Assembly: GCA_023394255.1 (NCBI GenBank)
Contig: JAEXAZ010000300.1
Coordinates: forward strand, 1-10,905
DNA from: Bacillota bacterium
Lineage (GTDB): Bacteria > Bacillota > Clostridia > Oscillospirales > Ruminococcaceae
Length of the DNA: 10,905 nt
Reading direction: 5' to 3'
Part shown: positions 1 through 5,232 of the stretch, in pieces
How the letters are laid out: every line of letters starts with the position of its first letter
How positions within the stretch are numbered: position 1 is the first letter of the stretch
Translations under genes and position numbers: made by a program
Notes under the pieces: generated by a model
Database searches by the model: none
Seen by the model: the letters and a program-made list of their open reading frames with translations, nothing else
What the model was told of the DNA's origin: nothing

Positions 1-240
1 GCAAAAATCAAGAATGCGTTTCGTGATTCCGCCGCCGTTCATCAGGGAGCCGGCCAGCATGAACCCGGGAATGCAAAGCAGTGTAAAGGAGTCCATACCC
101 GCAAAGAATTTCTGTGTGATAACCGCGAGCGGAATATTGTTCATAAACAGATAAAACAGGGATGAAGCCCCCAACGAAAAAGCGATCGGCACCCCAAGGA
201 TCAACAGCACAAGAAACAGGACAAACATTGCCACAACCAC
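1..240 (-). CDS. dctM: TRAP transporter large permease DctM, N-terminal fragment
   Basis: This is the first 80 codons of the 12-TM-class large membrane subunit of a tripartite ATP-independent periplasmic (TRAP) transporter, which drives solute uptake with an ion gradient. Translating the reverse strand gives a hydrophobic start (MFVLFLVLLILGVPIAFSLG) followed by the DctM-like stretch FFAGMDSFTLLCIPGFMLAG and then GGITKRILDF, all typical of DctM/SiaM N-termini. The family is usually about 425 residues, so roughly four fifths lies beyond position 1. I place the start at GTG 240, because an AAGGGGGAA ribosome site ends 7 bases upstream inside the end of dctQ; GTG 234 and ATG 228 are in-frame alternatives. 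It follows dctQ after only three bases, so the two are probably translationally coupled. Confidence 0.9.
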   Translation of the reverse strand, partial: MVVAMFVLFLVLLILGVPIAFSLGASSLFYLFMNNIPLAVITQKFFAGMDSFTLLCIPGFMLAGSLMNGGGITKRILDFC

Positions 241-243
241 ACT

Positions 244-720
244 TTATTCCCCCTTTACCATGCCCATCACCTCTTCAACGACGAGCGCAAGACTGTAAAT
301 CGTTGTAAGCGCAAAGATCCCAATCGGGACAATATAAAAAAAGCCCATGTTGATCCGCAGAGAGGTTGTGAGTGTCTTTAGCCCTTTTGTGAAAAAAATA
401 TAAGCCTGCCATGTGCCAACCACGCCGATTACGCTGATGACAAGATACTCAAAAATGGTAATCACGCGGCGGACCCTGCCGTGCAGGTTATTTATAAGAA
501 TATCGATGGTGGCGTACTCCCGATATTTAATTGCGATCGGCGCGCCTGCCATAATGGTATACATAAAAAACAGTCTGGTCATTTCATCTGTCCAGGGAGC
601 CGAAAGACCCGGCGTATACCGTGTGGCAATCTGAACCAGAACGCAAGCACCGACCAGTATAAAGCAGGTGGCCGTAAGGTAACTGAACACCTTATCCAGA
701 ATTTTGGCAATTTTCTTCAT
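244..720 (-). CDS. dctQ: TRAP transporter small permease DctQ
   Basis: This is the four-helix small membrane subunit that pairs with DctM and docks the DctP binding protein. From the chosen start the protein is 158 residues. Hydrophobic segments lie at about 12-33, 48-66, 86-108 and 125-148, with the family hallmark PWTDEMTRLFF at 42-52 (Trp, acidic pair and Arg at the membrane face) and a following KYREYATIDIL loop. The reading frame is open back to 774, but ATG 720 is preferred: it has GGGAGGGAAACT directly upstream, and its MKKIAKILDK start matches normal DctQ N-termini, whereas the 18 extra residues are polar and unlike the family. It lies between dctP (122 bases upstream, with a hairpin between) and dctM. 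The substrate cannot be read from this subunit. Confidence 0.9.
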   Translation of the reverse strand: MKKIAKILDKVFSYLTATCFILVGACVLVQIATRYTPGLSAPWTDEMTRLFFMYTIMAGAPIAIKYREYATIDILINNLHGRVRRVITIFEYLVISVIGVVGTWQAYIFFTKGLKTLTTSLRINMGFFYIVPIGIFALTTIYSLALVVEEVMGMVKGE

Positions 721-778
721 AGTTTCCCTCCCATAAAGTACAGCTTCCTCAAGAGGTATCGGCCTATCGGTCATTCAC

Positions 779-816
779 CATGCAGAACCGCCTGTTGACA
801 CAGACGGTTCTGCATG
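779..816 (-). promoter_or_regulatory. Stem-loop between dctP and dctQ
   Basis: A perfect 12-bp inverted repeat, CATGCAGAACCG with CGGTTCTGCATG, encloses an inner 4-bp stem (CTGT/ACAG) with a TGAC loop. On the minus strand it lies just after the dctP stop and is not followed by a T-run, so it is not a classic terminator. In binding-protein transport operons such hairpins commonly protect the upstream mRNA from 3' decay and leave more binding protein than permease. That role here is inference. Confidence 0.65.
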
Positions 817-842
817 CACTGAGGTTGTCAATTGTCCGAAAT

Positions 843-1910
843 TTATGATTTTTTCAGATTCGCGTCGGACATTGCACCGATTTCCTGATACATTTCCCAG
901 AGACCCACGGCCTGATCTTCAAGATAGGATTTGATGGGGGGCAGCATGGCTTCTTTAAAAGCTTCACGATCAACGTCGGTGTTGACGGTCATGCCCGCAT
1001 CGATACATTTTTGACGGTAGTCGTCTTTATGCTCGTAATAATATTCATTCACCCAGTCCTGCATCTCGTTGGAGGTTTCGTTCAGCCACCCCTTCATTTC
1101 GTCGTCCAGCCCGTTGTAAATGTCTTCAGAGATCAGGTTCAGAATTGCCGAATAAACATGGCTGGTCTCGTTGACATATTTCTGCACTTCAAAGAAGCTG
1201 TTGTCATAGATCATATCGTATGGATTTTCCTGCATCTCCACAACACCCTGGCTAAGCGCATTAAAAGTTTCGCTCAAAGCGATCGAGGAACAGACAGCGC
1301 CCGCGGAATTCCACATATTATTATGTAACGGGTTGCCGGACATCCGCATTTTACGGCCGGTGAGATCGGCGGGGGTATTGATCGCCACATTGGAGGTGAG
1401 CTGGCGGGGCCCACGGAGCTGATACCACAGCACATGGAAACCGGCATTGTCAAAATCGTTTTTAATTGCGGTGCCGATATCGCTGTCGAGCATATTTTTT
1501 ACGTCTTCCTCGGAGTTGTATGCCCATGGAGCCTCAAGGAGTGTCGCGCTCGGCGCATATCCGCTGAATGAACCGCCCGACATGGTCATGGAGGTTGTTC
1601 CTACCAGCATGCCAGCCAGGGAATCCGCCTCGGAACCGGAGGTGCTGGAGGGGTAAATCTCAACCTGGAACCGTCCGCCGGATTTTTCTTCGAGACGTTT
1701 TTTAAATTCAGTGGCCGCAACGCCCCAGGGATGTTCGAGGGATACCGTAAGATCATACTTCAGCGTAACTGTCTCGCCGGTTGCCGCCGGCTGCTGGCTT
1801 TCACTGCTTTCGCCGGTACTGCCTGCCGGAGTCCCTGCGCCTTTGCTGCACCCATACAGCATACATGTGCACAGTGCAAGCGCGGTTACGGATAGGATCA
1901 TTTTTTTCAT
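843..1910 (-). CDS. dctP: TRAP transporter substrate-binding lipoprotein DctP
   Basis: This is the extracytoplasmic solute receptor of the TRAP system. The 355-residue product begins with a basic, hydrophobic signal ending in the lipobox LYGC, so Cys21 should be lipidated and anchor the protein to the outer face of the membrane. A Ser/Gly/Thr-rich linker (22-46) follows, then the DctP fold. RGPRQLTSN (166-174), the TPADLTGRKMRM segment (179-190) and GVVEMQENP (222-230) align by eye with the SiaP ligand site. Arg169 and Arg189 correspond to the two carboxylate-binding arginines and Asn229 to the conserved Asn. This suggests a ligand with a carboxylate, such as a sugar acid. GGAGGAAGAAGATT precedes ATG 1910. 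The gene sits 71 bases after the epimerase gene and ahead of dctQ and dctM, in a probable single operon. Confidence 0.92.
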   Translation of the reverse strand: MKKMILSVTALALCTCMLYGCSKGAGTPAGSTGESSESQQPAATGETVTLKYDLTVSLEHPWGVAATEFKKRLEEKSGGRFQVEIYPSSTSGSEADSLAGMLVGTTSMTMSGGSFSGYAPSATLLEAPWAYNSEEDVKNMLDSDIGTAIKNDFDNAGFHVLWYQLRGPRQLTSNVAINTPADLTGRKMRMSGNPLHNNMWNSAGAVCSSIALSETFNALSQGVVEMQENPYDMIYDNSFFEVQKYVNETSHVYSAILNLISEDIYNGLDDEMKGWLNETSNEMQDWVNEYYYEHKDDYRQKCIDAGMTVNTDVDREAFKEAMLPPIKSYLEDQAVGLWEMYQEIGAMSDANLKKS

Positions 1911-1981
1911 AATCTTCTTCCTCCAATTTTTTATACTCTCATTGCAGTTTCCTGCTATGACACAAAATTTGGCATAATCGC

Positions 1982-2662
1982 CTAAAATCTACGGATGCGA
2001 TCGACACAGGCCGCATAGTCGTCTGCCTGAAAAAACAGCTCCTGTTTGCCAAGCACAAACCCTTCGACCCCGCAATTATGATAGAGATCCGTAATAACCT
2101 CTCTTGTGGCGCCTCCATCCAGCAGCAGATGATAGTCCAGGCCTTTTTGTTCGCGATACTGATTGAGTTCAATAAATTTTTGTCTGGTATAGCTCATGAA
2201 AGTTCGTCCGGCAAAACCGGGATTGACAGCCATAATCATCACATAATCTGTAATGGGAAGCATATCTTTGACCATTTCAAGCGTTGTGCAGGGGTCTAAA
2301 ATCAGCCCGGTTTTTTTACCCTGCAGCTGGATCAGTTCCAGTGTCGCCGAAGGGATTAATTCGGATTCCGGATGAATGTAGATAATATCTGCTCCTGCCT
2401 GTGCAATTTTTTCAATATAGCGGTGCGGATGCATGACCATCATATGGCAATCGATCAGTTTATGCGCACCTTTGTCCGTGATGCGCCGTATCATTTCCAA
2501 TTCGCGGACAGACATCCCGAAATTGTTGACGAATGTTCCATCCATAATATCAACATGATAAATGTCCATATCGGTCGCATCCAGCTTTTCAATTTCCTCA
2601 CGCATACAATCTGTCGGCAAATTCAAAATGGATGGGCACAGTAGCTTCCGCCTGTTGTTCAT
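1982..2662 (-). CDS. alsE: Ribulose-phosphate/allulose-6-phosphate 3-epimerase family protein (AlsE-like)
   Basis: This is a cytoplasmic TIM-barrel epimerase that inverts C3 of a ketose phosphate. Numbered from ATG 2662 (226 residues), it keeps the family's catalytic and metal positions: Ser11 in LCPSIL, His36 and Asp38 in HVDIMDG, His73 in DCHMMV and Asp182 in LDGGAT, plus the phosphate-side VNPGFAGRTF loop. The DCHMMV-P-YI, AGADIIYIHPES, GLILDPCT and PGFAG segments are closer to E. coli AlsE (allulose-6-P to fructose-6-P) than to the pentose enzyme Rpe, so a hexulose phosphate is the likelier substrate; Rpe activity cannot be excluded. The start at 2662 follows AAGGGGAGAATTTGCT. The longer frame to 2692 adds ten residues with no ribosome site at a useful distance. 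It is the first gene of the minus-strand operon feeding dctPQM. Confidence 0.85.
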   Translation of the reverse strand: MNNRRKLLCPSILNLPTDCMREEIEKLDATDMDIYHVDIMDGTFVNNFGMSVRELEMIRRITDKGAHKLIDCHMMVMHPHRYIEKIAQAGADIIYIHPESELIPSATLELIQLQGKKTGLILDPCTTLEMVKDMLPITDYVMIMAVNPGFAGRTFMSYTRQKFIELNQYREQKGLDYHLLLDGGATREVITDLYHNCGVEGFVLGKQELFFQADDYAACVDRIRRF

Positions 2663-2715
2663 AGCAAATTCTCCCCTTCTCGGGCCACTCATCTATCTGA
2701 GCGGCCGGCTTACGA

Positions 2716-2742
2716 AAAATGTATACCAGTTTTACTTGGCAT
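2716..2742 (-). promoter_or_regulatory. Candidate GntR operator at the operon transcription start
   Basis: The minus strand reads AACTGGTATACATTTT over 2731-2716. An inverted half-site TGGCAT (2737-2742, plus strand) forms an imperfect dyad with ATACCA (2723-2728). The 16-mer recurs with two mismatches, in the other orientation, at 2883-2898. Its TGGTATAC core resembles the TGGTATACCA-type sites bound by FadR-family UxuR/ExuR regulators. The likely binder is the adjacent GntR protein; this is inference from position and similarity. Confidence 0.45.
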
Positions 2743-2743
2743 A

Positions 2744-2772
2744 AGTATAACTCTAGTTTTCTTAAAAATCAA
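2744..2772 (-). promoter_or_regulatory. Promoter of the epimerase-dctPQM operon
   Basis: On the minus strand, a -35 box TTGATT (2772-2767), a 17-base spacer and a -10 box TATACT (2749-2744) fit a housekeeping sigma promoter. Transcription would begin near 2737, giving a leader of about 75 bases before the epimerase ATG. The predicted start falls inside the candidate operator at 2716-2742, which suggests repression. Confidence 0.65.
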
Positions 2773-2882
2773 TATTTTTATATAATTTTTATCTTATTAA
2801 TAATAAATTCCACTATAATCTGTGCAGTATTTACTTAATATTGATATTTTTTTATCGTTCTCCAAAAGTTAACATTTTTCGC

Positions 2883-2898
2883 AAGTGGTATTCATTTT
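2883..2898 (+). promoter_or_regulatory. Second copy of the candidate GntR operator
   Basis: The plus strand reads AAGTGGTATTCATTTT, identical in 14 of 16 positions to the minus-strand element at 2731-2716. It is embedded in a wider partial dyad with GCAA (2881-2884) and TTGC (2897-2900) at its edges. It lies about 54 bases upstream of the gntR -35 box, so it would suit looping with, or cooperative binding to, the first copy rather than direct occlusion of the gntR promoter. Confidence 0.4.
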
Positions 2899-2920
2899 GC
2901 AAGTAAATAGATCGTTGCAT

Positions 2921-2935
2921 TGTAGAAATGCTACA
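2921..2935. promoter_or_regulatory. Short dyad TGTAG-N5-CTACA upstream of gntR promoter
   Basis: Arms TGTAG (2921-2925) and CTACA (2931-2935) are a perfect inverted repeat around AAATG, 16 bases before the gntR -35 box. TGTA/TACA arms are common in operators of GntR proteins, so this is an alternative regulator site. With 5-bp arms in AT-rich DNA it could also be chance. Confidence 0.3.
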
Positions 2936-2951
2936 TTAAAGCAATCTTTTA

Positions 2952-2980
2952 TTGAAAAAACTAAAAACATGAGATATAAT
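2952..2980 (+). promoter_or_regulatory. Promoter of gntR
   Basis: A TTGAAA -35 box (2952-2957), a 17-base spacer and a perfect TATAAT -10 box (2975-2980) lie 57 bases before the gntR start codon, predicting initiation near 2987. No other promoter of comparable quality was seen on the plus strand between 2693 and 3037. The rest of that 375-base interval (2663-3037) is AT-rich regulatory DNA. Confidence 0.7.
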
Positions 2981-3037
2981 GCATACTAGATAGTCTAACA
3001 AAATGATTTAACAATCTTACGGAAGCGGGAGTCAGTT

Positions 3038-3715
3038 ATGAGCGCGACCTCTCAGACATCGGCGAATCTCAGTCAGGTGATCTACCAGCATCTGTGGTAC
3101 GAAATTTCTACCCTTCACCTAAAGCCCGGGGAAAAACTAAGTGAAGTCAAACTGGCAAGGCAGTTCAACTGCAGCCGGATACCGGTACGTGAAGCCATCC
3201 ATTTGCTGGTTGCCGACGGCGCTTTGGAAACGCAGTCTCAAAGGGGAAGTTTTGTAACTTTAATCGATCTCGAACAATTGGAACGCATTCGTTATCTCCG
3301 TGAAGCCCTTGAAATCAAGATCATGATGGACGGATATCACTCTGGCTGTTTTGATCCCATCATCCCCTACCTCGAATCGCTTGTCGCGAGGCAGGAAGAG
3401 CTTATAAATGCCTCTGCGTATGAGATTGCTTTCCAGATGGATATTGAGTTTCACAAGATTTTTTATAATCTGACAAAAAAAGAGTTCGTTTTGGATCATA
3501 CCGGCGAAAAGGATATTCATTATTTAAGAGCGAGACTGCTTTCTCTGCGGCATGAAAGCCCGGCCGTCATGCCTTCACAGCACCGGGCCATTATTAACGC
3601 AATCAAAATTCACGACGATGATGCTCTGGAAAAAGCCGTCTACCAGCATCTGAAAAACGTTAATGTTCTTATTCAGGATAAGCAGCTCGATCTTGAGAAC
3701 TATTTTAAGCACTGA
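3038..3715 (+). CDS. GntR-family transcriptional regulator, FadR (FCD) subfamily
   Basis: This 225-residue DNA-binding protein probably controls the divergent epimerase-TRAP operon and perhaps the fructokinase gene. Residues about 10-75 form the winged helix-turn-helix, with LKPGEKLSEVKLARQF followed by the recognition region SRIPVREAIHLLVADG (46-61). Residues about 80-210 form an all-helical FCD effector domain with the expected metal-coordinating set Asp135, His139 (DIEFH), His182 (SQHRAI) and His204 (YQHLK). FCD domains typically bind small organic or sugar acids through that metal, which fits a sugar-acid ligand and the carboxylate-type DctP. The ribosome site is GCGGGAG, six bases from ATG 3038. 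The gene is followed by two strong hairpins, so it is probably monocistronic. Which inducer it senses is unknown. Confidence 0.9.
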   Translation: MSATSQTSANLSQVIYQHLWYEISTLHLKPGEKLSEVKLARQFNCSRIPVREAIHLLVADGALETQSQRGSFVTLIDLEQLERIRYLREALEIKIMMDGYHSGCFDPIIPYLESLVARQEELINASAYEIAFQMDIEFHKIFYNLTKKEFVLDHTGEKDIHYLRARLLSLRHESPAVMPSQHRAIINAIKIHDDDALEKAVYQHLKNVNVLIQDKQLDLENYFKH

Positions 3716-3716
3716 T

Positions 3717-3754
3717 AAACCCGCAGATCGGCTGATCAGCCGATCTGCGGGTTT
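3717..3754. terminator. 38-base perfect palindrome after gntR
   Basis: The 19-base arms starting AAACCCGCAGATCGGC meet at a central GATC with no loop interruption and end in GGGTTT. It begins one base after the gntR stop codon. With only a TTT tail on either strand it is a weak-tract hairpin that could end transcription in both directions between convergent gntR and the fructokinase gene. It stands directly before a better terminator. Confidence 0.6.
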
Positions 3755-3760
3755 GCTTCA

Positions 3761-3807
3761 TAACAAAACGCGTCCAATACAAAATTGGATGCGTTTTGTT
3801 ATTTTTT
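3761..3807 (+). terminator. Rho-independent terminator for gntR
   Basis: An 18-bp stem (TAACAAAACGCGTCCAAT at 3761-3778 with its partner at 3784-3801, one G-U pair) closes on the loop ACAAA and runs straight into six T residues (3802-3807). This is a textbook intrinsic terminator on the plus strand, the second in tandem. Confidence 0.9.
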
Positions 3808-3864
3808 GATATCAGCATTAAAAAGTCTTAAGTCCATTCACGGTCGAGCCGATACGGATCATTA

Positions 3865-4857
3865 TCAAGAACCATACCGCAGCAAAGAAACTGTTTTTCT
3901 GCATTCCTCAATTTCTTCCTTTGACGGCATGGCCGGGATAGCTCCTTTTTTCGCGGTGGTCAGGCTGCCCGCCGCATTTGCAAAGTCGACAATGTCTTCC
4001 AACTCATCCCTTGACAGCTCCCGAAGCTGTCCGGCTGATTTCCCCTTCAGCCGGTAATGAACCGCCCCCAGAAAAGCATCCCCGGCGCCGGTCGTGTCCA
4101 CCGTCTTTACGTCGTAAGTGCAAAGCTGTCCAAAGGCGTTCTGATTCCGGTAAAAGGCTCCTTCCGGTCCCAGTGAAACCAGCACCAGCGATGCGCCCAG
4201 TTCCAGCAGTTTTCCGGAACCTTTCAGCAGGTCTCTCTCGTCGGTCAGCAGTTCCAGCTCCTCGCGGGAAACTTTAACAAGATCCGCCATGCACGCGCCC
4301 TGTTTCATCTGAATTTTTGCGTCTTCCGTGTTCTCCCACAGCAGGGGGCGGAAGTTGGGGTCAAAGCTGACAAGCTTTCCCATCCGCCTAGCGCAGGCCG
4401 CCGCCTCAAATGTCGCGGCCCGGCTGGGGTCGCCGGTCATCGAAACCGAGCCGAAATGGAAGATTGCGCAGTCCTCGATGACGTTTTTACAAAGTTCCTC
4501 CGGTGACAGCATCAAATCCGCGCCGGGATTCCGGTAAAAACTGAACGTCCGGTCACCATGGTGATCCAGCTGCACGAATGCCAGCGTCGTCGGGACCCGC
4601 TCGTCTACGACCAAACCTGAGACATCAATCCGGCTGTCCGCCAAAGTCTGCCTTAGAAAATCCCCGAAGGCATCCCTTCCGACCTTGCCGATAAACGCAG
4701 TTTTTCCGCCCAGCCTGGCATTCATTGCCAGCACGTTCGCGGGCGCCCCTCCAGGGTTTCGGGCAAAAAGTTCCATGCCCTGCCCGTTTTTTCCGTTTGG
4801 CGTGAAGTCGATCAGCAGTTCCCCGACCGCAGTTACATCAAACCTCAAATCCGGCAC
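3865..4857 (-). CDS. scrK: PfkB-family sugar kinase, probable fructokinase
   Basis: This is a ribokinase-fold kinase that should phosphorylate a hexose, probably fructose or a related ketohexose, at the expense of ATP. In 330 residues it shows the N-terminal VGELLIDF (11-18), PfkB signature 1 from GGAPANVLAMNARLGG (36-51) to IGKVGRDAFG (56-65), and signature 2 DTTGAGDAFLGAV (254-266) with catalytic Asp260 and its GAGD anion hole. GGAPAN is the fructokinase form; 2-keto-3-deoxygluconate kinases usually show GGAEAN. The start is uncertain: the only good ribosome site, AAAGGAG, is one base from GTG 4857 but nine from TTG 4848 (residue 4), so TTG 4848 may be the real start. It converges on gntR across the tandem hairpins. 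With the AlsE-like epimerase it could take allulose or fructose to fructose 6-phosphate. Confidence 0.88.
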   Translation of the reverse strand: MPDLRFDVTAVGELLIDFTPNGKNGQGMELFARNPGGAPANVLAMNARLGGKTAFIGKVGRDAFGDFLRQTLADSRIDVSGLVVDERVPTTLAFVQLDHHGDRTFSFYRNPGADLMLSPEELCKNVIEDCAIFHFGSVSMTGDPSRAATFEAAACARRMGKLVSFDPNFRPLLWENTEDAKIQMKQGACMADLVKVSREELELLTDERDLLKGSGKLLELGASLVLVSLGPEGAFYRNQNAFGQLCTYDVKTVDTTGAGDAFLGAVHYRLKGKSAGQLRELSRDELEDIVDFANAAGSLTTAKKGAIPAMPSKEEIEECRKTVSLLRYGS

Positions 4858-4863
4858 ACTCCT

Positions 4864-4953
4864 TTACAATTTCTGGCAGAGTTCAATCTTTTCCATATTG
4901 GGGCCTTCTACCGTAATAAACCGTACACCTCGCTCCCAGAAAGAAAGTATTGA
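4864..4953 (-). pseudogene. Possible gene 3' remnant or leader peptide ahead of the kinase
   Basis: On the minus strand, a 29-codon frame after tandem stops (TAG TAA at 4959-4954) reads SILSFWERGVRF, ITVEGPN, then MEKIELCQKL and a TAA stop that abuts the kinase ribosome site (TAAAGGAG). It looks protein-like and is placed as the end of a lost upstream operon gene would be. Alternatively, the internal ATG at 4896, with AGAAGG seven bases before it, would encode a ten-residue leader peptide coupled to the kinase. I could not assign it to a family. The interval 4858-5232 contains no other coding sequence that I can support. Confidence 0.3.
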
Positions 4954-5095
4954 TTACTATGGTATCTTTCTATGGAGTAAATAGCAAGGGGATTTTTTAT
5001 TCTTTTGTTTCGCCAAGCCGCAGAAGCAATGTTTTCCTTCTCGTAAAAATTGGCAGTCACTTGCTTTAGATTATTTTATCTGTTTTTTACCTCCA

Positions 5096-5104
5096 TGTTA
5101 TAAT
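5096..5104 (+). promoter_or_regulatory. Extended -10 promoter of the EAL-GGDEF gene
   Basis: TGTTATAAT (5096-5104) combines an extended -10 TG with a perfect TATAAT. No convincing -35 box sits 16-18 bases upstream, as is allowed for extended -10 promoters. Initiation near 5111 would leave a leader of about 120 bases before ATG 5233. Confidence 0.5.
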
Positions 5105-5232
5105 TGTAAAACTTCTTCGTGCTATCTTTGTTTTAATGGAAAAATGACGCGAAACAGTGCAACCATGCCGCCGCAGTCTCATTTTTATTTTTAACAGATA
5201 TGCTACTGGAAAGGCAGTAAAGATAAATACAT

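Noticed and set aside
244..774. dctQ read from ATG 774
   Set aside because: The 18-residue extension is polar and unlike DctQ; ATG 720 has the strong GGGAGGGAAACT ribosome site.
4961..4970. TGGTAT upstream of the kinase as a third GntR operator
   Set aside because: Only the six-base core matches, the flanks do not, and no clear kinase promoter is placed around it. A chance match is likely.
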